DNA from: Megalodesulfovibrio gigas DSM 1382 = ATCC 19364
Lineage (GTDB): Bacteria; Desulfobacterota; Desulfovibrionia; Desulfovibrionales; Desulfovibrionaceae
Assembly: GCF_000468495.1 (NCBI RefSeq)
Contig: NC_022444.1
Location: 3,397,553 to 3,448,795, forward strand
Length of the DNA stretch: 51,243 nucleotides
Reading direction: 5' to 3'
The notes beneath the pieces were generated by a model. It was given only the letters and a program-made list of their open reading frames with translations, did not search any database and had not been told where the DNA came from. A program made the translations under genes and the position numbers. Shown here piece by piece: positions 42,575 through 51,239 of the stretch (position 1 is the stretch's first letter; every line of letters begins with the position of its first letter).

Positions 42575-43420
42575 TTGCTGCGCCACCACCTCGCCCCTTC
42601 GTCCACCACCCGCCTGGCTCATCTTTCGGATCTGCATTTCGGCGACCAGCCCGGCGGCCTGGCCCGATCCCTGGCCCTGGCCCTGGAGCATGCCGCCCCG
42701 GATCTGGTGATCGTCAGCGGCGATCTCACCCAGCGCGCCCGGCCCGGCCAGTTCCTGGAGGCCAAGGCCTGGCTGGACGCCCTGGCCCGCCCCGTCCTGC
42801 TGGTGCCCGGCAACCACGATCTCCCCCTGCTCGCCCTGTGGTCCCGGCTGTTGCGACCGCGGCGACGGTTCCAGCAACTGGCGACCATGGATCGGGCGCC
42901 GTGCTGGCGTTCGGAGCAGGTGCTGGTGCACGGGGCGGACTCCACCCGCCGCTGGCGCTGGAAATCCGGTCGGGCCCCAGGCTGGTGCGGCGGCGCAGGG
43001 GCTGGTCAGGTGCGGGTGCTGGCCGTGCATCACCCCCTCGGTGGCACTCCCCGACCCCACCCGCCCGCAGTCACGGCCATGCCCATGGCCGACGTGGTAC
43101 TGGCCGGACACGACCATCACTCCCGGGTGGAACTGCTGCGCACGGCCACCACCCCGGCCGGGGTGCTGCAGCTGGTGGCCGGCACGGCCCTCTCCCGCCG
43201 TCTGCGCGGCGAAGCCAACAGCTTTTTGCTGCTCGACGTGACCGTGAATCCCCTCGGCGGCCAACACGCAACGGCCTGCCTGCAGGTGCAGCGCTGGGAG
43301 CACGCCGACGACGGCTTTGCACCGGCCGCCGCGCAGGCTTTTTCCAAACAGCTCGGCCAGGACGACACCGGCTGGACAGCCTGGCAGGAACCAGTCATTG
43401 AGTGCACACGGAGGGACTGA
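42575..43420 (+). CDS. Calcineurin-like metallophosphoesterase
   Basis: 281 residues from a TTG at 42575, with GGAAA just upstream; the only ATG in frame (42419) would overlap the divergent kinase gene by 58 bases and add a Trp/Cys-rich tail of no known kind. Metal-binding motifs in order: LSDLHFG, VSGDLTQ, PGNHD, HHPLGG and AGHDHH, a complete metallophosphatase set of the CpdA/Icc type. The substrate may be a cyclic nucleotide or another phosphoester. Its stop is followed immediately by the start of dgkA. Confidence 0.82.
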   Translation: MLRHHLAPSSTTRLAHLSDLHFGDQPGGLARSLALALEHAAPDLVIVSGDLTQRARPGQFLEAKAWLDALARPVLLVPGNHDLPLLALWSRLLRPRRRFQQLATMDRAPCWRSEQVLVHGADSTRRWRWKSGRAPGWCGGAGAGQVRVLAVHHPLGGTPRPHPPAVTAMPMADVVLAGHDHHSRVELLRTATTPAGVLQLVAGTALSRRLRGEANSFLLLDVTVNPLGGQHATACLQVQRWEHADDGFAPAAAQAFSKQLGQDDTGWTAWQEPVIECTRRD

Positions 43421-43798
43421 ATGCGCAACAAATTCCTGGGAACCGGCCAGCCCGGCTATCATCCCCTCAGAAAAATCCGCATCTGCCTGCACGGTCTGGC
43501 CCTGGCCATGCGCTACGATTTCAGCGTGGCATACAAGCTGGCGCTTTCGGCCGTGGTGCTGGCGGTGGCCCTGCTGATGCGCGATACCGTGGATGTGCTG
43601 CTGGTGGCCGTGGCCACGGCCCAGATGCTCATGGCCGAAATCTTCAACAGCGCCCTGGAGGCGGTGTGCGACTACCTGACAGCCCGGGAGGACCGCCGGG
43701 TGGCGGCCATCAAGGACATGGCGGCCGCAGCGGCCGGCCTGTCCATCGCTGCCTGGGTGGCCGTGCTGGTGGGCGAGGTGGTGCTGGCCTTCATGTAA
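43421..43798 (+). CDS. dgkA: Diacylglycerol kinase
   Basis: 125 residues, normal length for the prokaryotic membrane DgkA. The signature is visible as EIFNSALEAVCDYLTAREDRRVAAIKDMAAAAAG, and three membrane helices fit (about 35-53, 55-70 and 99-121). It phosphorylates diacylglycerol in the membrane, or a related lipid such as undecaprenol. Its ATG follows the stop of the phosphoesterase gene with no gap, so the two are translationally coupled. Confidence 0.92.
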   Translation: MRNKFLGTGQPGYHPLRKIRICLHGLALAMRYDFSVAYKLALSAVVLAVALLMRDTVDVLLVAVATAQMLMAEIFNSALEAVCDYLTAREDRRVAAIKDMAAAAAGLSIAAWVAVLVGEVVLAFM

Positions 43799-43819
43799 CA
43801 GGAGCAGGAACAGGGACGA

Positions 43820-44902
43820 TCAATCGCCGTTGTCGAGCTCCTGCATGCGGTCCACGGGTGAAGGCGCCTGCTCATCCGAGGCGCGACGCTCGAACCGCCG
43901 GCCGGTGATTTCTTCGTACAAATCCAGGGCCTCGGGGAACTCCCCACGCATGATGAGAGCCTGCAGGGCATGCTTTTCCGCCTGTTCCCGGTCGCCCATG
44001 AAGAGAAAGGCCCTGGCCAGATTGAAGTACAGCGCCTCGTTGTCCGGGGTGAGTTCAATGGCCCGCCGGTAGGCGTGCACCGCGCCGCGATAGTCGCCCT
44101 GGCGGCGCAGCTTGACGCCCAGGGTATTGAACGGGTTTGGTGTCTTGTTCTCGTACTTGAGGATCTGGATAAAGAGTTCCTTGGTTTCCTCCAGCTTGTC
44201 CAGCTGCGCGTACACCTCGGCGGCCTTTTGCAGATACCGGGCATGGGCGGCGGTTTCGCCCTTGCCCTTGTAGGCCTCGGCCAGCCCCTTGTAGGCTTCG
44301 GCGAACAGATCATTGATCTGCACGGCTTTCTTGAAAGCGACGATGGCTTTGCCGTACTTGCCGTCCATCAGGTAGCGCATGCCCATGTCGTAGTAGCGGT
44401 GGGACTCGTCCTGCTCCGTCACCAGCTCCTCAAAGGACTCGATGGCTTCGTCAAAGGCGCCGGCTTCCACCAGCTCCCTGCCCTCGCGCACCTGTTCCTG
44501 CTCTATTTCCGTAAACATTTCCGTGCGCTGAGCCAGGCGAATATGCCGCTCAAAGGTGGCAATGGAATACGGCCGCAGGATGTAGCCCCCGACGCCAGCG
44601 CTGATGCTGTCCAGCACGCGATCACGCCGGGCCTCGGCCGTGACCATGATGACCATGGTCTGCCGCAATTCCGGCACCTGGCGCAGCCGGCGCATGAACT
44701 CCAGGCCGGGCATGTCCTCCAGCTCGGAATCCAGAAGCACCAGGGGCACACTATAATTGCGCAACAACTCCAGCGCCTTGACGCCTGAGGCAAGGACGTG
44801 AATCTTCTCCGGCTTCATCCGCGCCAGCGCCATTTTGTCATGCTTGGCATGCATGGGCTTGCCGGTGAGGATGAGGATCGCACGGATGGGGAGATCGGCC
44901 AT
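43820..44902 (-). CDS. Pseudo-receiver protein fused to TPR repeats
   Basis: 360 residues from the ATG at 44902. A receiver-like fold spans about 5-125: the phosphoacceptor Asp may be in LLDSELEDMPGLEF, but the acidic pair after beta-1 is missing (AILILTGKP) and the conserved Lys is Arg (YILRPYS). Phosphorylation therefore looks unlikely. TPRs occupy about 140-335 (HRYYDMGMRYLMDGKYGKA, NPFNTLGVKLRRQGDYRGA, EALYFNLARAFLFMGDREQA). It probably works as a protein-binding scaffold. It is convergent with dgkA, 21 bases away. Confidence 0.85.
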   Translation of the reverse strand: MADLPIRAILILTGKPMHAKHDKMALARMKPEKIHVLASGVKALELLRNYSVPLVLLDSELEDMPGLEFMRRLRQVPELRQTMVIMVTAEARRDRVLDSISAGVGGYILRPYSIATFERHIRLAQRTEMFTEIEQEQVREGRELVEAGAFDEAIESFEELVTEQDESHRYYDMGMRYLMDGKYGKAIVAFKKAVQINDLFAEAYKGLAEAYKGKGETAAHARYLQKAAEVYAQLDKLEETKELFIQILKYENKTPNPFNTLGVKLRRQGDYRGAVHAYRRAIELTPDNEALYFNLARAFLFMGDREQAEKHALQALIMRGEFPEALDLYEEITGRRFERRASDEQAPSPVDRMQELDNGD

Positions 44903-45044
44903 GGGCTGCGTTGTCCTTATCGATGAAAGATGCGTGAAACTAGGCAAAAACACGCGCCTTGACAAGGCACGTCAGACAGGTTCAAGGAGTCAACGTCTCC
45001 CTGATTTTTTGGAGCAGAATATCCGAAACGCTGTGGAGGTTTCC

Positions 45045-46211
45045 ATGCAGCGCGAACGACTCGAATACATGGACTGGTTGCGGGTGCTGGCCACGGCGGC
45101 GGTGGTGCTCTTCCATTGCTGCATGTTTTTCACCCCGGTAGACTGGCACATGAAAAACGCCACCACGAGCACCGCGCTGTTCCTGGCGGTGGCGGTGATG
45201 GATTTGTGGCTGATGCCGCTGTTTTTCCTGCTGTCCGGCATGGCCAGCTGGCTTTCCCTGGGCGGCCGCAGCCCCTGGCGCTATGTGCAGGAGCGAAGCC
45301 TGCGTCTCCTGATCCCATACTACGGGGTCGGCGTGTTTGTGCTGCTGCCGCCGCAGTGCTGGTTCGACCGCATCACCCATGCAGGCCTGACGGAAAGCTT
45401 TTTGTCCTTCTATCCAGACTACTTTAGCACATTGCACCTTGGCCCGTCGCCGTTTTTCCTGGGGTTCTGGTCCGGGCATCTGTGGTTCCTGCGCATGCTC
45501 TTTCTGGTGTCCATGGCCGGCCTGCCCATTGTGCTGGCCTTGCGCTCGGCCTGGGCGCAGGGCTGGCTGGAACGCCGCGCCGAGGCCCTGGCCGGGCTGG
45601 TGCCGAGCCGGCGGACAGGGTTGCAGGCCCTGGTGACCCTGACGCCGTTTCTGCTCCTGGTCAGCGCCATGGACCTGATGCTGCGGCCCATGCCCGGCCG
45701 CTTCACCTGGGAGAGCTTCGGCTGTTTTCTGACACACTTCATCATCGGCGCCTGTCTGATGACCTCTCCCAGACTCCGGGACGCGCCAGCCAGGGCCTGG
45801 GCCTGGCTGCTGGGTCTGGCCCTGCTCTGCACCCTCCTCTACCTTGGCATGATGCTTGGCGGTTTCGCCTCGCCGCTGACGGGGGATCTGCCGTATTGGA
45901 AGGTGGTGCTCGTGCGGCTTGTCCGGGGCGGCGGCATCTTCGGCTGGGTGGCGGCGTTGCTCGGCCTGGGCATGCGTTTTCTGCCGGCCGGCGGCCCTGC
46001 CCTGCGCGCCATGGCCGCGGCGGCCATGCCGGTCTACATCCTGCATCAGACGGTGCTGCTCATCATCGGCGCGTTCGTCATCCCGAGGGATTGGAGCATC
46101 GCCGGCAAATTCTCCGTCATCGCCGTGGTGTCCTCGATCCTCATCGTGCTGCTGGTGCGGTATGCCATCTGGCCATACCGCTGGGTGCGCTTCGCCTTCG
46201 GCATGAAATAA
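45045..46211 (+). CDS. Acyltransferase 3 family membrane protein
   Basis: 388 residues from the ATG at 45045 with GTGGAGG upstream; the upstream extension is rejected. The N-terminal RLEYMDWLRVLATAAVVLFHC has the conserved (D/N)xLRxxA and the catalytic His. About ten hydrophobic helices follow. It moves acyl groups to membrane-bound or surface sugars or polymers; the substrate is unknown. Confidence 0.85.
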   Translation: MQRERLEYMDWLRVLATAAVVLFHCCMFFTPVDWHMKNATTSTALFLAVAVMDLWLMPLFFLLSGMASWLSLGGRSPWRYVQERSLRLLIPYYGVGVFVLLPPQCWFDRITHAGLTESFLSFYPDYFSTLHLGPSPFFLGFWSGHLWFLRMLFLVSMAGLPIVLALRSAWAQGWLERRAEALAGLVPSRRTGLQALVTLTPFLLLVSAMDLMLRPMPGRFTWESFGCFLTHFIIGACLMTSPRLRDAPARAWAWLLGLALLCTLLYLGMMLGGFASPLTGDLPYWKVVLVRLVRGGGIFGWVAALLGLGMRFLPAGGPALRAMAAAAMPVYILHQTVLLIIGAFVIPRDWSIAGKFSVIAVVSSILIVLLVRYAIWPYRWVRFAFGMK

Positions 46212-46232
46212 CTCGCCGGCCGGGGCCGTCGT

Positions 46233-46829
46233 TCAGCGCGGCGGCCCCAGCAGCAGCATTTCAGACAGGGTCAGATCCACCTTGGGCCGCGGCCCGGCCA
46301 GGGTCTCGCGGAAGGCGCGGTCCACGGCAGCCAGTTCCTGGTAGAACGGCGTGCGGTCCATGGGATCGCCGGCGCCGGTCATGGCCAGGGCCTCATAGCG
46401 CGGACAGCCGGGAAACGCGTGCGTCTCCCGACCGGGAGGCGTGATGACGTGCGCCACGCCATGCAGCCGGCAGATCATGAAGCGATGCGCATAGATGCCG
46501 CACAGCCCGGCCTGGTTCATGGGGCACATGGCCTGGGGAGTCTCGCCCAGGGCCAGGGCACGCTGCACTTCCGTGAGATTGGCCTGCGCCAACGCCAGGA
46601 ACTGCGCCTGCGCCTCGGGCGAATGGCCCTTGATTCCTTCCAGAAAATACGCCCATTCCACCATGGTGTGGTGCTGGAAGTGGCTCACGCAGCAATTGTG
46701 GGCGCAGTCTGCGCAGGTGAACTGCACGCGGTCGGCGGCTGCCTGATAGGCGGCATCCATTCTGGAATACAGATCAGCCAACCGGGCGAAGCATTGCTTG
46801 CGCCGGCGGGAGCGTTGCACGGGATTCAT
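46233..46829 (-). CDS. YkgJ-like cysteine-cluster protein
   Basis: 198 residues. Cysteines near residue 39 (CADCAHNCC), then CPMNQAGLCGIY and CRLHG form the cluster typical of the YkgJ/UPF0153 zinc or iron binding group. There is no signal peptide. Function is unknown. It overlaps the kinase-like gene upstream by four bases (ATGA) and so belongs to its operon. Confidence 0.8.
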   Translation of the reverse strand: MNPVQRSRRRKQCFARLADLYSRMDAAYQAAADRVQFTCADCAHNCCVSHFQHHTMVEWAYFLEGIKGHSPEAQAQFLALAQANLTEVQRALALGETPQAMCPMNQAGLCGIYAHRFMICRLHGVAHVITPPGRETHAFPGCPRYEALAMTGAGDPMDRTPFYQELAAVDRAFRETLAGPRPKVDLTLSEMLLLGPPR

Positions 46830-47413
46830 GAGCGGGAGCGTTCCTTGAGCCAGTGGATGATGTGGTCGGCCACGGCCTCCGGGGCCAGGCCGTCGGTTTC
46901 GACATGATGATCCGCCGCTGCGGCATAGAGCGGTTCGCGCTCAAGCACCAGGGCGTCCAGAGTCTGCCCCGGCGCGATGGCCAGACCGCGTGTCCCGCAG
47001 GCCTGCAGCCGCGCCGTCACCGTGGCCGGCGAGGTCCGCAGCCAGATCACGGGCCCCCGGGACTGCAGGTGGCGCATGGCGTTGGCGGAATAGATGACGC
47101 TGCCGCCGGTGGAAACCACGGCCCGGGCCAGCCACAGCCCACCGACAATGCCGGCTTCGGCCTCCAGAAAGGCGTCGCGCCCCAGGGCCTGGTACAGCGG
47201 CTCCAGCTCCATGCCGTAGAAGGCCTCGATGAGGGAATCCGTATCCAGATGCCCGCATTCGAGGGTCCGGGCCAACAGCCGGCCCACGGTGGACTTGCCC
47301 GAGCCGGACATGCCCACCAGGGTGAGCACCGGCGCAGGCGCGCCCGCAGTCTGGGCAGGCAGCAGGGCCTCGAACAGCGTGGGAGCGGCGGGAGCCAGGG
47401 AAGGCAGTTGCAT
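46826..47413 (-). CDS. Shikimate kinase-like P-loop kinase
   Basis: 195 residues from the ATG at 47413, though the ribosome site is poor. Walker A GMSGSGKSTVGR near 35 is followed by HLDTDSLIEAFYG, AVVSTGGSVIYS and IWLRTSP, a shikimate kinase layout. The shikimate-binding region is not fully conserved (STGGSVIY where the family has a GGG motif), so the substrate could differ. It lies 178 bases after rpsI beyond a terminator and is coupled to the YkgJ-like gene. Confidence 0.7.
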   Translation of the reverse strand: MQLPSLAPAAPTLFEALLPAQTAGAPAPVLTLVGMSGSGKSTVGRLLARTLECGHLDTDSLIEAFYGMELEPLYQALGRDAFLEAEAGIVGGLWLARAVVSTGGSVIYSANAMRHLQSRGPVIWLRTSPATVTARLQACGTRGLAIAPGQTLDALVLEREPLYAAAADHHVETDGLAPEAVADHIIHWLKERSRS

Positions 47414-47499
47414 GGGGCGCACTCTAGCGATGGAGGCCAGGGAAGGCAATGGCACCATTGCACACTGCCTGCAGCGGCCCATGACACGACCAAAACGCC

Positions 47500-47533
47500 A
47501 AAAGCCCGACCCCGTGTTGTGCGGGGCCGGGCT
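47500..47533 (-). terminator. Rho-independent terminator after rpsI
   Basis: Twelve-pair stem (AGCCCGGCCCCG with CGGGGTCGGGCT, one G-T pair) and a 7-base loop, followed by TTT on the minus strand. It lies 58 bases past the rpsI stop. Confidence 0.85.
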
Positions 47534-47591
47534 GAAAGCACAGAAGGTACATGGCACTCGTGCGCCATACCCGCCGCCAAGCGGCAGGCGA

Positions 47592-47981
47592 TTAGCGCTT
47601 GGAGTACTGGAACCGGGCGCGGGCGCCGCGCTGGCCGTACTTTTTACGCTCTTTCTTGCGGGCGTCGCGGGTGAGGAAGCCGGCCCGCTTGAGCACGGTG
47701 CGCAGTTCGGGGTCAAGCTCAAGCAGGGCGCGGGCAATGCCGTGGCGCACAGCTTCGGCCTGGCCGGCCACGCCGCCGCCAGCCACGCTGGCCTTGACGT
47801 CCAGCTGGCCCAGCTTGCTGGTGGCCTGCAGCGGCTGCCGCACAAACACCTGCAGGCAGGGACGGGGGAAATATTCTTCCATCGGGCGCTCATTGATGAG
47901 AATCTGCCCGGTGCCAGGATACAGGCGAGTGCGGGAGGTGGCCGTTTTACGACGGCCGGTACCGTAATGAAAATCGCTCAT
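47592..47981 (-). CDS. rpsI: 30S ribosomal protein S9
   Basis: 129 residues, full length. Typical start [19 protein letters not shown], then [23 protein letters not shown] and the basic tail [18 protein letters not shown]. It follows rplM by 26 bases, the usual order. Confidence 0.99.
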   Translation of the reverse strand: MSDFHYGTGRRKTATSRTRLYPGTGQILINERPMEEYFPRPCLQVFVRQPLQATSKLGQLDVKASVAGGGVAGQAEAVRHGIARALLELDPELRTVLKRAGFLTRDARKKERKKYGQRGARARFQYSKR

Positions 47982-48007
47982 GGAATCACTCCGAATGCTG
48001 GGCGAAA

Positions 48008-48436
48008 TTAGATGTCGAGGACAGCCGGCTGCTGGGCGGCATGGGGATGATCCGGCCCGGCATAGACTTTGAGCTTCTTGAGCAGGGCGCGGCCCATGCG
48101 GTTGCGGGGCAGCATGCCCTTGACCGCGTGCAGGATGACACGCTCGGGGTGACGGTCCAGCATATCCTTGAGGGCCGTCTCCTTGAGACCGCCGGGGAAG
48201 CCGGAATGACGGTAATACTTTTTCTGTTCCAGCTTTTTGCCGGTGACCTTGATCTTTTCGGCATTGACCACCACGATGAAATCCCCGGTATCAATAAACG
48301 GGGTAAACTCGGGCTTGTGCTTGCCGTGCAGGCGGCGGGCGATCTCAGTGGCCAGCCGGCCGAGAATCTTGTCTTCAGCATTCACCACGAACCAGTCGCG
48401 GCGAATGTCCTTGGGCGTGGGGGTGAAGGTCTTCAT
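48008..48436 (-). CDS. rplM: 50S ribosomal protein L13
   Basis: 142 residues, full length. [34 protein letters not shown] and [20 protein letters not shown] are the L13 signatures. It is first in rplM-rpsI, with a good promoter upstream. The transcript leader of about 100 bases contains a hairpin (CGCTCCC with GGGAGCG) that could be an autoregulatory site. Confidence 0.99.
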   Translation of the reverse strand: MKTFTPTPKDIRRDWFVVNAEDKILGRLATEIARRLHGKHKPEFTPFIDTGDFIVVVNAEKIKVTGKKLEQKKYYRHSGFPGGLKETALKDMLDRHPERVILHAVKGMLPRNRMGRALLKKLKVYAGPDHPHAAQQPAVLDI

Positions 48437-48542
48437 GCCGTCCTCGTTGCAGCAAAACGATCAGGACGCTCCCGACGTACGGCGGGGAGCGACCGGAACT
48501 GTTCGGTTGGGCTCCACAATCTTCTGTGACGCAAAGACGGAT

Positions 48543-48572
48543 CATATAGTCCCCCGGGCGCGCTCGTGTCAA
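48543..48572 (-). promoter_or_regulatory. Promoter of rplM-rpsI
   Basis: On the minus strand a consensus TTGACA (48567-48572), 18 bases, TATATG (48543-48548). It lies about 105 bases before rplM. Confidence 0.7.
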
Positions 48573-48626
48573 GCGCTTTTCCGGCGAAGGCAGATCCCGG
48601 CCTGGATATTTTTACACCACAGCGCG

Positions 48627-48655
48627 TTGACCCCTGATGGGGCGCAGGATAGAGT
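48627..48655 (+). promoter_or_regulatory. Promoter of the SPOR lipoprotein gene
   Basis: TTGACC (48627-48632), exactly 17 bases, TAGAGT (48650-48655), 28 bases before the ATG. It is divergent from the rplM promoter. Confidence 0.65.
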
Positions 48656-48683
48656 CCGCCGCATGACGCTTGGAGGCCTCCCC

Positions 48684-49904
48684 ATGTACGCATCCACACA
48701 ACGACTCTGCGCCTGGAGCACCAGACTCGGCAGGGGCGCGCTGTGCGCCGCGCTGGTCGCGGTGTTCCTGCCGGCCTGTTCCAAAACCACCATCGATCCT
48801 GCCCGGTACGGCCAGTCCAATGGGCAATACGCCCAGCCGGCGGCCCCGGTCGCGGGGCAATCCGGGACACTGCAGGAAACAACCCTGAGTGAAGCGCCCG
48901 CCGCACCAGTCGCACCCGCGCCTGCCGGTGTTGCGTCCGTGCCCATCGTCGCGGCACAGCCGGCGCAACCATATTATGACCCCTACGCAGCACCTGCCGC
49001 GCCGGCACCGGTTGCGCCTGCGCCACCCGCTCCCTCCGGCAGGTCCGACGGCCCCTTTGCCCCCTCTGCCGAAGAGGAGCTGGCCGCCCTGCGCTCGGCC
49101 AGTCAGGCGCCCCCTGCGCCGGCCGCGCCCCCGGCCCCCCGGCCCGCCGCCGGCACTGCCGCCGGAGCCACCGTGTACCAGCTCCAGGCGTTTCTGGATC
49201 GCACCCGGGCGCAGGCCTACCGCGATCAACTGGCCGCCAAGGGACACGATGTCTTTTTCGAAGAGGCCCTGGTCAACGGCCAACAGTACACCCGCGTACT
49301 GATCCGCCTGCATGGCACCGAGCAGGAACGCCGGGGCGTGCTCAACGGGCTGGGTGCGCCCGACGCCAGGCCCCGACGCGCCCCCCCGCCCGCCGCGCCG
49401 GCGCCGGTGTCCCAGACGGTGCCCCTGACCAAGCCGGCGGCCGTGCCCATTGCGGCCACGACTGCCACGGCCGCGAGTGTCGCGACGGTGCCGGGCTCCA
49501 TCCCGGTGGTCACGCCCCCTGCCCAGCCTGTTCCGGCAGCCCCGGCAGTCCCGGCAGCCAGGCCCAGCCCGGCAGCACAGCAGCCCACGGCCGCCGGACG
49601 GCCGGAATGCCAGGTGACAGCCACGCACCTCCAGACCGCAGGCGTTGGCCTGCCCGGAGCCGGTTCGCCATTGATGATCGAAAAACAGGCCCGCGAAGAC
49701 GCCACCCGCAACCTGCTCCTCTGTGTGGATACCTACCGCAAGGAACGCGGCCAGGTTCCCCAGCACTACACCATGCAGGCCGACATCCCCCCGGGACTAC
49801 TCCAGGTGGGCGATGTGGACCTGCAGCCCGACGGCTCGGTGCGCGCCGTCATGCGCATCCGTCTTGCCGACCTGCCGCAGCTCGACGTGCAGGTTCTGGA
49901 CTGA
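48684..49904 (+). CDS. SPOR-domain lipoprotein
   Basis: 406 residues from the ATG at 48684, with GGAGG seven bases upstream. A lipoprotein signal ends at ALVAVFLPACSK. Long Ala/Pro-rich linkers of the periplasm-spanning type flank a SPOR-like domain near 160-235 (VYQLQAFLDRTRAQAYRDQL). A C-terminal domain (about 320-406) is conserved-looking but not recognised. SPOR domains bind denuded peptidoglycan at division sites. It is probably an outer-membrane or periplasmic protein. Confidence 0.8.
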   Translation: MYASTQRLCAWSTRLGRGALCAALVAVFLPACSKTTIDPARYGQSNGQYAQPAAPVAGQSGTLQETTLSEAPAAPVAPAPAGVASVPIVAAQPAQPYYDPYAAPAAPAPVAPAPPAPSGRSDGPFAPSAEEELAALRSASQAPPAPAAPPAPRPAAGTAAGATVYQLQAFLDRTRAQAYRDQLAAKGHDVFFEEALVNGQQYTRVLIRLHGTEQERRGVLNGLGAPDARPRRAPPPAAPAPVSQTVPLTKPAAVPIAATTATAASVATVPGSIPVVTPPAQPVPAAPAVPAARPSPAAQQPTAAGRPECQVTATHLQTAGVGLPGAGSPLMIEKQAREDATRNLLLCVDTYRKERGQVPQHYTMQADIPPGLLQVGDVDLQPDGSVRAVMRIRLADLPQLDVQVLD

Positions 49905-49910
49905 CCCCCC

Positions 49911-51170
49911 ATGCCATCCATCCGCAAAAGCCTGCTGCAATTCATTTTCTCCGGCGCATTCATGAAGCGCTGGAACGACAAGCTGCGCCCCATGGAACTG
50001 CAGGAAGTGGACAAGCAGGCGCACAAGATGATCGCCGCCTGGGCCCTGTACCGCATCGCCGCCGCCGACATGCCCCGGCAGGAGGCCCTGGATCTGGGCG
50101 AGCGCATTGTGGAAGGCGCGCTGTTCGACTATTTTTACCGCCTGATCATCACAGACATCAAGCCACCAATTTTCTATCAGATCAAGGCCAATCCGGATCA
50201 TTACCAGCTGCTTACGGAATGGGTGCTGGAGCAGCTGGAGCAGCGGGTGGTACCCCTGGGGCAGGACCTCTGGCAGCGCCTGCGGGCCTATCTGCTGCTG
50301 CAAGGCCCGGCCGTGGACCAGGACCCGGCCCGGCGCATCCTGGCCGCGGCGCATCTGTACGCCAGCAACTGGGAATTCAATCTCATCAAGGGACTCTCCC
50401 CCCTGGACGACGAGCTGCAGGAAATTGACGCGTCCTTCAAGGACGGCCTCACCGCCCTGCTGGACATCCCCGGCGTGGACCAGCTCCTGGCCGGGCACAC
50501 CTCCCCCCTGGGCCGGTTCCTGCATCTGTGCGGGCAGCTGCGCTTTCAGAAACGCTGGTCCCAGACGCCGCGCGTGCCGGAAACGTCCGTCCTCGGCCAC
50601 ATGTACATCGTGGCCTGCTACGGCTACTGCTTTTCCCTGGCCGTGGATGCCTGCCGCGCCCGGCGGGTGAACAATTTCTTTTCCGGCCTGTTCCACGACC
50701 TGCCCGAACTGCTCACCCGGGACATCATCTCCCCGGTGAAGAAATCCGTGCAGCACATCTCTGAACTTATTGAAGAATACGAGAAAAAGGAGCTGCAGCG
50801 CCGGGTGCTCCTGCCCCTGGAGCGCAGCGGGCATCCCGAGCTGGTGGCCGATTTGCGCTTTCACCTGGGTCTGGATGTGGGCGGCGAGTTCGTCCCGTCC
50901 ATCCTCAATCAGGAGACGGGCCAGCGCGAGGCCGTGAGCGAAGAAGCCCTGTTCGCCCATTGCAACGAGGATCGCTTTGATCCCAAGGACGGCCAGCTCC
51001 TCAAGGTCTGCGATACCCTGGCTGCCTACATCGAGGCCTATACCGCCCTGCGCAACGGCATCTCCTCGGAGCAGCTCCAGGAAGGCCTCTGGCGCATGCG
51101 CAGCCGCTACCAGAACCTGACCCTGGGCAAGGACCTGCACATCGGCGCGCTGCTGGCGGATTTTGATTAG
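49911..51170 (+). CDS. HD-domain protein (YfbR/HD_3 type)
   Basis: 419 residues. The HD motif lies near residue 262 in FFSGLFHDLPELLTRDIISPVK, which matches the YfbR-like nucleotidase pattern, preceded by a metal-binding His in VLGHMYIVACYGY. An in-frame ATG at 49962 is an alternative start. The N-terminal 230 residues and the C-terminal 100 are not recognised. Substrate is unknown; dephosphorylation of a nucleotide is likely. It begins seven bases after the lipoprotein gene. Confidence 0.8.
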   Translation: MPSIRKSLLQFIFSGAFMKRWNDKLRPMELQEVDKQAHKMIAAWALYRIAAADMPRQEALDLGERIVEGALFDYFYRLIITDIKPPIFYQIKANPDHYQLLTEWVLEQLEQRVVPLGQDLWQRLRAYLLLQGPAVDQDPARRILAAAHLYASNWEFNLIKGLSPLDDELQEIDASFKDGLTALLDIPGVDQLLAGHTSPLGRFLHLCGQLRFQKRWSQTPRVPETSVLGHMYIVACYGYCFSLAVDACRARRVNNFFSGLFHDLPELLTRDIISPVKKSVQHISELIEEYEKKELQRRVLLPLERSGHPELVADLRFHLGLDVGGEFVPSILNQETGQREAVSEEALFAHCNEDRFDPKDGQLLKVCDTLAAYIEAYTALRNGISSEQLQEGLWRMRSRYQNLTLGKDLHIGALLADFD

Positions 51171-51197
51171 GGCACGTTAATTTTGCAAAAGGACGTT

Positions 51198-51239
51198 GCG
51201 AGAGGGGAAACCTTTTTGCAAAAGGTTCTCCCCTCTCGC
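51198..51239 (+). terminator. Hairpin repeat after the HD-domain gene, probable terminator
   Basis: GCGAGAGGGGA and TCCCCTCTCGC enclose AACC/GGTT and a TTTT/AAAA core. The repeat family is shared with 27884-27924 and 40913-40930, and it lies 27 bases past the stop. Confidence 0.75.
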
